Shown here piece by piece: positions 34,352 through 46,283 of a DNA stretch of 64,000 bases. Where the stretch lies: positions 76,890,204 through 76,954,203 of the forward strand of contig NC_073746.1 in NCBI RefSeq assembly GCF_029784135.1. Direction: 5' to 3'. The translations under genes were made by a program, and so were the position numbers. Position 1 is the stretch's first letter, and every line of letters begins with the position of its first letter. Below the pieces are notes generated by a model. The model saw only the letters and a program-made list of their open reading frames with translations. It made no database searches and was not told the DNA's origin. The stretch comes from Toxorhynchites rutilus septentrionalis. Taxonomy: Eukaryota > Arthropoda > Insecta > Diptera > Culicidae.

Positions 34352-34860
34352 GCATTAGGGTCACCGTGAAAAAAAACTGTTATTTTGCTCCAACTTTTAT
34401 ATTTCAAATTCTCCATACAAATTGTCTTCGAAAGACTTTCAGAACATACTAATGCAAACATTCTGCGACGTAGAACTTGTCAATATCTCAACTTCACACA
34501 AAGTTATTGATATTTCTTCTCAAAAAATATGCTCTCTTCAACTGCTTGCCTTTCTTTCTGGGGCAAACATAAAAAAATGTTTGTTGGCGGAATTTGAAAG
34601 AATTTCACTCTATATAATATGTGATTTTCAAAGACATGTTATTTTTTGTATTTGAGTTAATTAAAATTGGAATCATGAGTTTTTAAGTGAAAACCCATCA
34701 ATAACTTTGAGCAGGATTAATATATTAACAAGTTCTGTATCGCAAAATGCTGGTATTAATAAGCTCTAAAAGTCGTACGAAAACAATTTTTATGTAGAAT
34801 TTGAAATATAAAAATTGGAGTAAAAAACCGGTTTTTCCAGCATCTAAATATTACTTCGCT
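34352..34860. mobile_element. Foldback element
   Basis: Inverted arms: TTTTGCTCCAACTTTTATATT near 34381 and its partner AAAATTGGAGTAAAA near 34814, with TTCAAATTCTCCATACAAATT matching AATTTTTATGTAGAATTTGA. The space between is AT-rich and non-coding. Confidence 0.6.
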
Positions 34861-34874
34861 ATAGGGAACTAAGC

Positions 34875-35828
34875 GGGTTCATTAGAGTGCCAATGAAAAT
34901 GACCATCTCGAATTTTCAAACGGGACTTTATTAAAAATGTTGATTCTCACGAAAAACTACTCTATGCAAAATATCAGCTCTATCGGACTTCATTTACTAG
35001 TGTGATTTTCAAAAAAAATCTTTTTGATGCCACATGTCTTCAAATTGCATGAAACGTGGAGATCTACTGTCACTTTGAAAATTTTTTTTTGTCGAAAATT
35101 GACACTCTGGGTCTTTGTCTTTTTCTCGGAATACGGGCAAAACGTATGGTTTAGGATGCCAATGAAAATTATCATATCGATTTTTCATTCGGGGCTTCCT
35201 GCGAAAATACCCTATGCCAAATATTAGCTCATTCGGACTTCATTTACTTTTGGCGCAGATGTAAAAATTTAAGTTTTCCGAAAATCGAAAAATCACCCAA
35301 GGATTTACATGAAATCGGCAGTTTTTAAAAAAATTGATGCCAAATGTCTTGAAATCGCATGAAACGTCGAGAATTAGTGTTATATATAAAAAAAATTTTT
35401 CCTCAAAAATCGACTTTTCAGACAATTCTAAGACATTTGGCATCAATTTTTTTTAAAATCCGATCTCATGATTTTCAGAAAACATAAATTTTGACATCTG
35501 CGAGGAAATAAATGAATAATGAGCTAATATTTTGCATAGTGTATTTTTGCAGGAAGTCCCGTATGAAAAATCGATATGATGATTTTCATTGGCACTCTAA
35601 TCCATACGGTTTGCCTCGTTGAAAACCCCGATTTCCTTTACTCTCTCCTTGGGTGATTTTTCGATTTAAAAAAAAAAAACTTTGACGGCTGTGCGACACT
35701 AGTAAATGAAGTCCAATTGAGGTGATATTTTGCATAGGGTATAGGGTTTTTGTGGGAGACAACATTCATAAACAAGATCCGTTTGAAATTCGAAGGTCAC
35801 TTTTTTCCATACATCCATTGACACTCTA
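34875..35828. mobile_element. Family B-like large foldback
   Basis: Outer ends TAGAGTGCCAATGAAAATGA and, inverted, TAGAGTGTCAATGGATG. An inner mirrored pair at 35152 (TAGGATGCCAATGAAAATTA) and 35601 (inverted TAGAGTGCCAATGAAAATCA) makes it nested. Motifs such as GCATGAAACGT and TTTTGCATAG recur within it. No open frame of note and no clear target duplication. Confidence 0.65.
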
Positions 35829-36159
35829 AAGTACATATAAGAATGTTTGATTAATTTGATTTATTCTCGGTTTTATTCACTCTTTAAAATTATTCAAAAA
35901 ATATTAAACAATACATTTTTTTCTTGGGTTTGCGTGTCCCGTTTCTATTCTTGAACTATTTGGTCAGCTTACACCATAATGAAAAAATTATAAATACGGG
36001 TCTAATTTTTTGCGATGAGGAACAAAACTACCAATTTTTTTTTATCAAGTTCGTCTGATTTTGGGTGTGTTCACGCCACTAGTAAATGCAAATCGAAATT
36101 GGAGGTGAATGTTCAGTAAAATAGACTTATATCTCAAACAAGGAAATCTTACCTCGATG

Positions 36160-37161
36160 TTAATTACGTTGTCTGTGAAATTTACGAACTTTCTTGGGAA
36201 CATCTGCCATTAGGTTCTGTACAGTATCCTCATCCGGCGGCGCTTTTCCATTTCCTCTTGAAATCATTAATGCCATTTGCTTTCTTCTTAATTTCGAATA
36301 GTTTTCGCTTAATTAGAGCCCAGTACTTTTCTACTGGGCGAAGTTCTTGACAGTTCGGTGGATTTGCTGTTTTTGGCACATATTCGACCTCATGTGCATT
36401 ATACCATTCCAGGATGGATTTTGCATAGTGACAAGAGGCCAAATCTGGCCAAAACAACGTTGGAGAGTCGTGGCTTCTTATGAATGGTAGCAACCGCTTC
36501 TGGAGACATTCCTTCTCGTAGACATCTTTGTTGATAGTGCCGGTAGAGACGAAAGATTTGGATTTTCGGCCACAACTGCATATGGCCTGCCAAACCAAGT
36601 ACTTTTTGGGGAATTTAGACTGCTTCTTGGCCCGGAAATACTCGGCTACGGCATTCCTTCGCATTGCAGTATAAAAAGCGATACCCGGAAGCTGTTTGAA
36701 GTTTTCGAGAGCATAAGTTTCATCGTCCATTATGGTGCATGAACATTTTTGCAAAAATTGGGTGTAGAGCACCTTAGCACGGATTTTTGCAGTGAAATTT
36801 TGCTTGTCATCACGATTGGGCACTTTTTTCACTTTGTACGCCTTTAGTCCATGCCTCTGCTTCACTTTTTGTACATATGATTTTGATTTTCCAACCTTTC
36901 GAGCAACATTTTTAACTGAAAGGTTGGGATGTTTCTCAATAATGGCTCAAATCTCAATAATTTCCTCCATCTGTCGGGAGCATACTCTCGATTTGTTCTG
37001 CTTCCAACCTTCCGATCCACAGCGCTGGTCAAACGATTTGCACACACTAAACACGGTACTCTTCGGCAGTTTTAGTTTTTTGGCGAGATCGCGTACCGAC
37101 AGCGTTGGATTTGCCGTTCACGCAAAATGCGTTTGCGTACTTCCACATGATTCGACGCCAT
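36160..37161 (-). pseudogene. DD37E transposase, frameshifted copy
   Basis: A second, diverged DD37E gene. The 36230-36865 frame keeps TIMDDETYALENF, KYLVWQAICSCGRK, TLFWPDLASCHYAKSI and ELRPVEKYWALIKRKL, with 37 residues between the second aspartate and the glutamate. Upstream, the N-terminus (from ATG at 37161) is broken into at least three frames; the helix-turn-helix can be pieced out around 36900-37100. Downstream, a frame shift near 36240 leads to VQNLMADVPKKVRKF and a stop at 36160-36162. No clear terminal repeats were found. It is more decayed than the copy at 31618. Confidence 0.85.
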
Positions 37162-37269
37162 TTTACCAAACTGGAGAAGAATGTAAACATGTTGGACATC
37201 GAAATAAAGAGGAGGGTTCAGCTGTCATGTAAGTGAAATATTTCATTGATTAGTGAAATATTTCATAAA

Positions 37270-39780
37270 CTACACTGAAAGAAAAGTGTCCGAAATTTAA
37301 CGTGGACAGGCTTTACAATCAAGTGTCAAACAAAAGAAGCTTGTAATTTATCGATAACTGGGCTTCCTCTGATGACGGATTGATAAACGGTCTTTTTCTG
37401 TCGTCGTATGCAATATTTTTTGCTCAGCCAATGGCCTATGGAATGATAAAAAAATATAAAACCAATCTACTGAGAAAAAATAGAAATGTTGATGATGCTA
37501 TGTTCAGAAACACTGGTAAATGCATTTGAAAATAACATGAACGTGATATAGTCGAAACATTATCGTAAAAGGTAATTTATTGTCAGGAATGCTCATTCAA
37601 CGCTAAGACAAACAATTGCTCCCATTATGCTTCAATATTGTCTAAAGCTTGATAGATTCGATTTTATGTAATCCTTCCATAGTGCAAGCGTACCGGCTGA
37701 TCATGCAACATATCATCAGCCGTTGATCTTTAAAGAGTGCTTTTTACTGCAAAAAATATTCCGCGTTAAATATGTGCTCATATTCTTAGCTCATTTGCAT
37801 ATAATTATCATCACTTTCGGAGAACACTATAATCGAAAATTAATGCAATGCTGCAATGAGCTATGCTCTTTCGCAACAAAGCACTCTCGACGTGGTGCTG
37901 ACTGGTGTTTCTCGCAAAAGCAGTGATCACCTGTAAAATATTTTTATTCGCGCTCACCGCCCACTCCACACCACACGAGTCCCGCCGTCCCGCATCCGAC
38001 CGTTGTGGGGCGCGCTATCCTGTATCCGTTGCATAAAGTATCACATTATCTATGTATCGGAGGAGCAGCCCAATGGCATTCCCGCTCCCATGCGCCATGA
38101 GACCGAAGCGAGTGCACGTTTTTCCGTACACTTTTATTATATGTTAATCAGTTTAGCCACAAGCTAATAAGACGTTTTTTTTTCGTTGGCCTCGTACCGC
38201 ACTACCATGCATATATTATGATGCGAAAATGTTATCTGGCTCGACCCATCCTCGCCGATGTGCTGTGCTGTGGATTGCTTTTCCATGGAGGCAGTGAATT
38301 TTATTCGTTACCAAAGGTTCAGATTCGCTGCTAGAATAAGCTGCTCTCACTTAACAGATTTCAGCAGTTGGAGTCATGCATGCACTTTAATATTTAGGGC
38401 CGGCTGAATTCGAGCATCCCGCTATCAGAGATGGATTCGAGTCAGTCCTTCACCTACTTGCGAAATTTCAAGGAAGTATCTTTGACATGTATAGTTTTGT
38501 AATCACACTTTGTCAAGAATCCAGAGCCTAATTTTGACTCTGGTCTTCATCGCAGGCCAGTTTCAGAAGAAGGAGTTTATCTGTTGCAACATCTTTCATT
38601 TTTCACCATCACCTCCGGTTTTCGCTATCCTACGTTTATTCGAAGTCAATGCTTCGGTTTCCTTTCGGTTGGTTGCCTTATTTTTATAACATCTTGTTGA
38701 TGAAATTCAAGGGTCTCATATTTGCACATACGCTAACCCGTGTTGCTTCACGTGTTACTACTATGTCAGTTGGTCCGGTTTACTCCGTTCTGCTCCAGGT
38801 GAAAAACCGTACTTGATTTCCCACCCAAACCTTCCCCCTGCCATCTCTTATACATGGTTTGATTTATGATTTCCACTTTTTTTCTGTATCCCTTCTGCAT
38901 TATGGAGAAATCCGATGTTGTGATGGGCAAGTCCGTGATTTACGATATGTCGCCGGAGTGACCGACAAGTGGCGTCATTTTCCAAACAAGAGGCTAATAA
39001 TCGCACAACCGTGAAAGGCTTCCGAGGCAAAGCTGTCTCAAGTGGTGCATACGAGTGGGCCAGCCGGTGACCATCGTGTACAATTTGGGAGCGATTTTTT
39101 ACGTCCTTTCCTTGCTGGGAAAGTATCTACAGCAGCAGATCTGGCGAGTCGATTCATACATTGCGTCCTAAAATCCCCTTTCGAATGACCATTGTTGAAG
39201 TTTTTTTTTGTAATTCTAAATTTAATTCCTCAACAACAACTCAGTTGTTGCTTGCCATTCGAGCATGAATTTACCGGGGATGACCAAACGGTGGCTGGCT
39301 TCGCATAAATCCTCGAGAGAGAGAAAAAGCTTCCCAATAGTTACTAACAGAATATTTTCCCATTTTCAAGAGGGTATACATAGACTGCAGTGGAACCGGA
39401 GGAACCGCTCTAATCGGCTAACGTGTTGTAAGGTTGGGCTCTGAAGCGATGTGTTTCCAATGACCGAGAGATGTGGTGCCATTAAATGGACTCCACAACA
39501 ATGGTAAAAAATAATATTTTGGTTCTCATATGAAGTGTCGAGGTTTGGTTGCTGTAAAAATACGCAAATGGTAAATCCTCTCAGAACGGAGCTTATTGTA
39601 CTCGTCAGCGAAAACATTGGCCGATTTTTTTATAGCTCGTCATGGGGGTTGGGGAGAGGATTATGGGAGAAAAGTAACGGCTGCTTTACACAAATGAATG
39701 GCGCATCATTTTCATATTAAATACTGGAGTCTTCTGGGTGTAACAATAATAATATCGTTATTGTGTTATATACCTTTGAA
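37270..39780. other. Mostly unique region, GC-richer in part
   Basis: 37940-39130 has a more balanced composition than its neighbours and shares nothing with the rest of the window. No convincing exon was found. Near 37285 a GTGTCCGAAATTTAAC phrase recalls the decamer of the miniature elements at 11.4 and 22.4 kb. Confidence 0.4.
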
Positions 39781-39989
39781 AAGCAATTTTAAACCATATG
39801 TTTCATATACAGCCATACCATACCAAATATAGTGGTTCTATGATTTTCGTTAAAATTGGTAGTTTTTTTTCCTTATTGCAAAATACTAGACCCCGTATTT
39901 TTTTATTTTTTTTATTGATTTGATCATTTCTATTTAAGGGAGGTCCAAGGAATCATTTTTCCTTTTTTTTTTTTTTCCAATAATGATAT

Positions 39990-40812
39990 TTTTCAAAAAA
40001 ATGTAAGGGGTTGTATCTAGGACACGACCGCATATTTTCGACGTAGAACTATGCAATTACATAGGGCAAACCACTTGTTTACAATTTCGAATATTATTGT
40101 AGAAAACATCGAAATTTTTGTAATATATCATGTTCTTCGTTACAAATAAATTTGATGAACGTTTGATATGATGCCTATGACTACCAAAATATGTGAACGG
40201 AAGAATTGTCAAACGATCATTGTATTTTACATTTCTCTCTGGAATTATTGCACATCTCATGTTTATGTAGTTCCCGAACCGCGAAAGTTCATTCACCTCT
40301 AGTATCTGAAATGACGATTTTCACAAGCCTCTCAGTTCAAAAGTACGTTTTGGGGAAGCATATTCCGGTCTGCACAACGACAAGCGAGTACAGAAGTACT
40401 GAACACCAAAAAATACCCCCGACTTGCATGCATTTGCAAAACGGATTCCCTCAGGCACATAAATTTTGAAGTCCGTGTCAGGGAAACACAGCCCAGTGGG
40501 AAAAAATACTCCCGGATTGCATGTTTTGACAAGGCGGATTCCCCCAGCCACATTAATTTTGAAGTCTTTGTTGGGGAAAACGTAAATTGGGCCAATCAAA
40601 ACTCGGCAGTTAGGGCGTTTAGATAACGCTTGACATTTTACAGTTATTCAATTGTACATCTAATGAAAAATAACATTTTATTAATTGTGATAGACGCGTA
40701 GAAATATTTCCTATCAACTTATGCAAACATCTTTCTGATCAGTTAAGAAATGTTCGAGTTATAAGCATTCGAAATACGGGTAGGGTTAGCACACAAATCG
40801 GCAGAACAAATG
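39990..40812 (+). mobile_element. Minisatellite-bearing element, copy 2
   Basis: Direct counterpart of 7768-8600, starting GGTTGTATCTAGGACACGACC and ending GCACACAAATCGGCAGAAC. The inner units (40330-40600) have the GGGAAACA, GAGTACAGAAGTA and GGATTCCC boxes. Minus-strand frames of 87 and 92 codons cross the units, but the frames differ between copies, so no protein is claimed. Confidence 0.65.
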
Positions 40813-40916
40813 GTATGCAAATCATGGAAATTAGTTCATAGTGAAAATAGTCATTAACGTTAACTTTATTTCATAAAAACTATGGATTGGTTATACCTAT
40901 GATATAACCGCAAGGT

Positions 40917-41953
40917 TGACGTAGGACTAACGTTGGCTTAGTAATCTATTACATCTCTTCAATTAGCAGTAATCCCACCTCGGATGATCCTCATTGGGTA
41001 CGATATCGCCACTGTTTAGAGCTATCTTTTGTGTGTATTAATTAAATTATTGATTAAAGTAGTGAATGAATGAAACTATTTACGAATTCAATTGCAAACA
41101 AATCCCAATGTATGTCAATTCATGCATTACGGTAGTAGTTATCGCAGCAAATAGTTATCAACTTTTTGCCTGATTATCAAACGGTATGCGTAGAAGTTCA
41201 GTGAGCTGTGGCGACATGAAGGGATATCTTCCAATGCAGTCTTGAATAATCGAGCCAAAGCGTTGCATTTGTATCCGCTTTTGTAGACCGTGTTAGCAAA
41301 ACGAATTCCGGAGTGTAAAAATGCATTGGGGTATGTAAGTATTGCCGACTTGAATGTATTTGCAACTCCAATTTTTCCAACTTCTTGGTTTCGGAATTTA
41401 TATTCCGGTTTGAAAAAATGCAAGTGAGTACAAAAGTACCCGAAGTTTGCATCTATTTTGCAATGACAATTTCCCCAGGCTCCATGTTTTTGAAATCTGT
41501 GTTAGGGAAACATTCCAATTTTCTAAAACGCAAACGAGTACAAAAGTTCCTGCTGCTTGCATCTAATTTGCTATGCCGATTTCCTCAGGCTCCATGGTTT
41601 AGAAGTCTGTGTTAGGGAAACATCAATCCATTCCAAGGATCCTACCTCAATCGTTGCACAATCATAACTGAGTGGATTTCCGAGCGGCACTCGTTTATAT
41701 ACCGATTGGTGTGGTTTCAATAGCCTGTTTTGAAAGCAATTTTAGGGCTATTGAAAAACGTTTTTGGATCAAAATGTAACAAGCATATAACGCGTAGACA
41801 TTCTATCTTTCGAATGAAGGGTTTATCATAACATTTCGTCGAGTTGTTTAGGAGCTATTAACTCTCGAAATCTCGTTCTCCAGCGTAACGCTTCGTTTTC
41901 GAAACTTTGAACTTACACCACAGTATAGAAATGAAAGACGTAGTCCTACGTCA
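40917..41953 (-). mobile_element. TGACGTAGGACTA-family element b
   Basis: TGACGTAGGACTA at 40917-40929 and its complement at 41941-41953. Outside the left end lies GGTTATACCTATGATATAACC followed by GCAAGG, as in a. The right 285 bp (41666-41953), including the promoter, match 29560-29849 of element a. The left 730 bp are different and contain the GAGTACAAAAGT and GTTAGGGAAACAT minisatellite units. It is therefore a chimera of the two repeat classes. Confidence 0.75.
41666..41701 (-). promoter_or_regulatory. TATA plus initiator core promoter in element b
   Basis: Minus-strand TATATAAA (41701-41694) and TCAGTT (41671-41666) with 32 bases between the first T and the initiator A at 41669. Identity with element a ends within about four bases after this start site. 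Confidence 0.6.
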
Positions 41954-42114
41954 AAACGTGACCTGTTTTCTGATTTGACACCCTTCTTGAAAGACGTAAT
42001 TCTACGTCAAAAATCATAACTTTTGAACTGCTGACCGATTCAGATGATCGACATATTAAATTAAAGCCAATCAAAGCCAAAACCAAAATATAACGCTTGC
42101 AAAACATTCGGATT

Positions 42115-42450
42115 TTGTTATTGTTATTATTGATTGAATTAATTTTTTTATAGTTTACATGGTTTAGAGACAGAGGGAGCAATGTTATTTTTTTTCTTGA
42201 AAGCTCAGGCCTTTTTACATGTCATATCCAAAAATCAGAGATGATCATCAGATATTTTATTTGAATTATGATTTTTCAAAATTATCATGTTTTCAGTCTT
42301 CGTTCAATATTCCTGTGCGACTAGATAACCATGCGCTTACATTGATTCAAAGCGACTGTAACATGGTTTAATTATCAATACTCATTATAATTGCTAATCT
42401 TAGACTGTCATGTTACACATAGAGACTTGAATCAATTCCGATGATTACTT
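42115..42450 (+). repeat. Repeat related to 33540-33810
   Basis: TTTTTATAGTTTACATGGTTT at about 42147 matches 33570-33590. TGTCATGTTACACATAGAGA and ACTTGAATCAATT near 42405-42435 are the inverse of the 33675-33705 phrase. Confidence 0.4.
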
Positions 42451-42479
42451 GTGTATCTCATAAATTAATTAGATTGAAT

Positions 42480-43260
42480 TTATGTAATGCATCTTTCCCG
42501 GATTGCAAGAAACTGCATATCGATATCCATTTTGATCAGAATCAATATTTTGATAAGACAAAATTCCGTTTCAAGACTTTTCCTAAAGCGTCATATAGTT
42601 AGAAATTATAAGATTGTCTTGGTTCGACCGTGTATTAAGGGCGTTTCACAGTGGGAATTTTTCAATATGGACGGCTCAATTTATAACTGCTGGGTCTCAT
42701 TCATGAATTGGGAACCCAAAGACACATCAGATAACTTCATTGGAGCTGATGTGCCGGCCAATTTGTCTCATTATTGAGTCGTTGTCATTCAATCGAGTAT
42801 ACTTCAAGTCGGTGTTTTGAATTTGAACACATATCCATATTGCTCCCTTTATTCAATGGATTCGGAGATGTATTCATTGCTCTTCACCGAACCGCGGAAC
42901 TCATAATATATAAGGTTTGCTCAGCTGAGGCGAATATGGTTCTACCCAAAGATTGTCAGATAAAAGTTTCTGATCATCGCATGCAAATTTGGTAACCTAG
43001 CCTTGACGCAAAACAAATGTCAAAATCCGTTTTTGTGGAGCATCAGATCATCAGATTAGCAGAACCAAAAGCCATTTTTAATTGTTGAAGTTTGAAAGAA
43101 AATTGTACTCGATGTTATTTTAATACTTAGACGACATAGTCCTGAACCTAACAATGTCGTCAATATCGAATTGTGTGATAAGATTGCCACATTTGCAACA
43201 AATGATTGGACGGAATTCCGAATACGGGAGAGTAGTTGATAAGTAGATTGACCTGAAATT
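42480..43260 (+). other. Coding-like stretch, not recognised
   Basis: 42487-42777 and 42774-42995 are consecutive open frames. They include WEFFNMDGSIYNCWVSFMNW and GFGDVFIALHRTAELIIY, which look more protein-like than the surroundings. Another short open piece ends DWTEFRIRESS near 43235. I cannot name a family, and stops separate the parts. It may be an old pseudogene. Confidence 0.25.
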
Positions 43261-43261
43261 T

Positions 43262-43760
43262 CCGAAGAAATTACGAATTTTTGAGAACATTTTTTATGTG
43301 AATTTGTTTTGCCCGTTTTTTATATGCGATTCATTGTGCGGTATATGAAAAAGTTATAAGTGAAAAGTCATAAAGTTTTCGATTTACATTGGTTTACATT
43401 TTTCTAACATATCTTTCATTTTCCCAAAAAAATATCTGCGCTTCACACGTCAGATCGAATAGCTCTGTGATACCATTCGTATTATAAATTATCAATCAAA
43501 AGTTTTGAATTTATAACAGAACTTGTTGCTGGTAGTCATATTCTTTCGATATTTTTGGTATTTATGTATCTCTTATGTTTGAAGCCATCAAATCGTCTTT
43601 ACATGTTTACACACTTTACACATTTTTTAATCTTAATTTGTGGAATCATTGAGAAAAAAAATAATAGAAATTTGTGAAAATAATATATATTGCTGGGAAT
43701 GAGGTTGATAATCATGAACAACCCAAATCGATAACGTATTAGTATTTGGCTATTACTAGT
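43262..43760. other. AT-rich intergenic stretch
   Basis: No gene or repeat seen. Confidence 0.4.
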
Positions 43761-43765
43761 AACAA

Positions 43766-43895
43766 TGTTCGATGTAATAAAATAAAACACACATCTGTAC
43801 TGGTTGGTGGTACAATAAGAACTGGCTTTATTACTAATTAAATGATACACTTATACATAGAGTAATCCACAGTCGAGGCTCTATCATATACAACA
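43766..43895 (-). repeat. Short LTR of a Ty3/gypsy-like remnant
   Basis: On the minus strand it runs TGTTGTATATGATAG to ATCGAACA, TG to CA, about 130 bp, with an AATAAA signal inside. A purine-rich tract GAGAAGGGAGG directly precedes it at 43896-43907, as expected for a polypurine tract before a 3' LTR. No partner 5' LTR was found. Confidence 0.65.
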
Positions 43896-44755
43896 CCTCC
43901 CTTCTCTAGGTTACTTCTTTTTCCTAATAAACTTAGAATTTCTCCGCAAATCAGTCAATCTGATCTTCACAACATACGATCGTGGTTCATTCAACTTTCG
44001 AAGTATTTCTGCTCTAAACCACTTTTTAGTCTTTTGATCATGCACTAGAACTTGTTCTCCTTCAGTAAATTCATTTCTCTGTCGTACAGTTTTGTCATAA
44101 TCCTGTTTGTATTTTTGCTGATACTTCTCCAGCTGAACTCTCAGCTCACCATTCTTTTCGCCTTCGAGTTGGTACCGAACTGGTAGCTTAAATCGAAGAC
44201 TTGGAAAAAATATGACCCAAGTATTTCACCTTTCGTGCCCCAGCTGAATCTTCTTAGAATTGAATCTGGCGCTCACCTCAACAGTCCTGCGTAGCACAGC
44301 GTAAAGACGTCGATCATGCTCCTCGAGTGTCCTCCCCGTAATCAAAATATCATCAATATAAATGATCCCCCCGTCAATGTCGCCGAAAAAATACTCGTTC
44401 CACTTTTGGAACATTTCCGCTGAAACCTTCAGACTGAACGACAGTGTCAAAAACTTGAAAATTCCAAACGGTGTACTGAATGAACAAATATTACTGGACG
44501 CATCATCAAGTTCAAGATGATAAAATCCATCCTTAAGATCCAGAACAGTGTAAAAATCAGCTCCGCATAACGTTGCTGTAAGATCCTCCAATGTTGGAAT
44601 TTGGTAGAAGTCCCTTCTAAGAGATTCATTTAATTCCGAGGGTTCAAGGCAAACCCGTGTGGATCCAGTTGGTTTTTCCACAACGGTCATGTGATGAACC
44701 CAGCTCGTCGGAATGTTCACTTTTTGTATGATGTGTGCCAACTCCATCTCCTGTA
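43896..44755 (-). pseudogene. Ty3/gypsy-like pol remnant with large internal deletion
   Basis: The upstream part (44226-44747) is reverse transcriptase: VLDLKDGFYHLELDD in the palm, and IYIDDILITG, the YxDD box in the form YIDD. The sequence then jumps, near 44215, to what looks like the C-terminal tail of an integrase-type polyprotein (RVQLEKYQQKYKQDY, VLVHDQKTKKWFRAEI) ending in a stop at 43911-43913, just before the polypurine tract and LTR. Protease, RNase H and the integrase core are missing, as are gag and the 5' LTR. It is a dead, shrunken copy of an LTR retrotransposon. The deletion joins the two parts out of frame or nearly so; I did not try to restore it. Confidence 0.75.
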
Positions 44756-44763
44756 GTTTGTTT

Positions 44764-45993
44764 TGACGTGGGACTACGTCTAACCGGAGTATATGGGGGG
44801 TAAAATGAAAACATAAACACAGAACATGTAAGAAAAATGAAAGATTCCGAATGCTTATAACTCGAACATTTCTTACTGTATCGGAAAGATGTTTGCATGA
44901 ATTGATAGGGAATGTTTCTACGCATCTATCGCAATTTATAAAATGTTATTTTTGATTAGATAAACAATTGAATAACTGTAAAATTTTAAGCATTATCTAA
45001 ACGCCCTAACTACCTCGTTTTGATTGGCCCGATTTACGGTTTCCCCAACACAGCCATCATAACCAAGCAGCCTTGGGGAATCGGCTGAAATGTGTTTCCC
45101 TAACACAGACTTCAAATCCATGGAGCGTGAGGAAATTGGCATTGCAAATTCATGCAGATCGGGGGTATTTTTGTTCCGACTGAAATGTGTTTCCCTTACA
45201 CAGACTTTAAATTCAAGGAGCGTGGGGAAATCGGTTTTGCAAATAAATGCAAACCGCGAGTACTTTTGTACTCGCTTGCCTTTGTGCAGACTAGAATATG
45301 TTTTCTTAACACGGTCTTCTAAACTTAGGAACCTGGTAAAATCTAGCAGACATTAGAGGCGAATGAACTGAAAAGTTCAAAACCTCTCTAATTCATCATC
45401 AGTCACAGTCAGTCAGCAGACATTAGAGGCGAATGAACTTTCAAGTTTAAAGGCTCTATAACATAAAAAGTATAAGTTGAAATTGTTGATTCATGCAAGC
45501 AGAGGGTACTTTCCTCACCCGCATGTTTTTTTGCACTCCGAAATGTGTTTTCCTAACACGGATTACAAAAACGGGTGCGAACACAACGCTTCGGCTCGGT
45601 TATTCAAGATTGCATTGAAGGATATGCTCACTGAATTTCTGGCGCTGAGTGACTGAAGTTCATCAAATCAAGGTTCGAGAAGTACGTACACTTGAGAAAT
45701 GCAAACTTCAGAGGGAAATGTTAAATAAAATAATCGTTTGATAATTCTTCCTTTCACATTATTTGTCCTGTGCATCATACCAAACGTGAAAGGACTGTCA
45801 TTAGCTTTACGTGTAACGAAAAACATAATCTATCACAATGCATTAATTTACCTTACCTTACGTGGCATTTATTCAATCTCTCTACTCACAAAGCAAATAT
45901 ATTGAATTCGATTGAATTCGTAAATTGTTTAATTCAATCAAAAATTTTATCAATACAAACAAATGATTGCTAAGCTAAGCTAGTCCCACGTCA
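44764..45993 (-). mobile_element. TGACGTRGGACTA-family element c
   Basis: TGACGTGGGACTA at 44764-44776 and its complement at 45981-45993 bound 1230 bp. Beyond the right end lies TTGCGGTTATTTC-type sequence as in d. The body is the inverted counterpart of the minisatellite-bearing elements at 7768 and 39990, with units around 45080-45360 and 45480-45580. No TATA plus initiator module was found in it. Confidence 0.7.
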
Positions 45994-45994
45994 A

Positions 45995-46275
45995 CTTTGC
46001 GGTTATTTCATTGCTATAACCCACCCATTTTTTCTATTTGTACAATCAAATTTTCGTGCGTATTCCGTATTCACCTTACCCTAAGAGAAAACGCTTCCTC
46101 TCGATTGTCTCCTTTGCACAATTGGCGGCTTATTGCTACGATAGTACCGCTGCAAGAAAATCATTCCAAGAGAACTGCTTCTCTCGCTGCTCTCACTTCT
46201 AATACATGCAAACGCGGCCCGTCTGTGAAACACGAACACATTGAAACCGGGCAAGTAACGCGGAGTTATTTTCTC
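45995..46275. other. Short interval between elements, open frames on both strands
   Basis: A 104-codon plus frame (45997-46311) and a 71-codon minus frame overlap; neither shows a motif. The sequence resumes beyond the hAT element at 46962-47300 without a recognised gene. Confidence 0.35.
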
Positions 46276-46283
46276 GTCGATAC

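Noticed and set aside
40321..40599. Repeated-peptide protein (FPNTDFKIN-type units)
   Set aside because: Open frames cross the 100-bp units only in some copies and in different phases; more likely by-products of the minisatellite.
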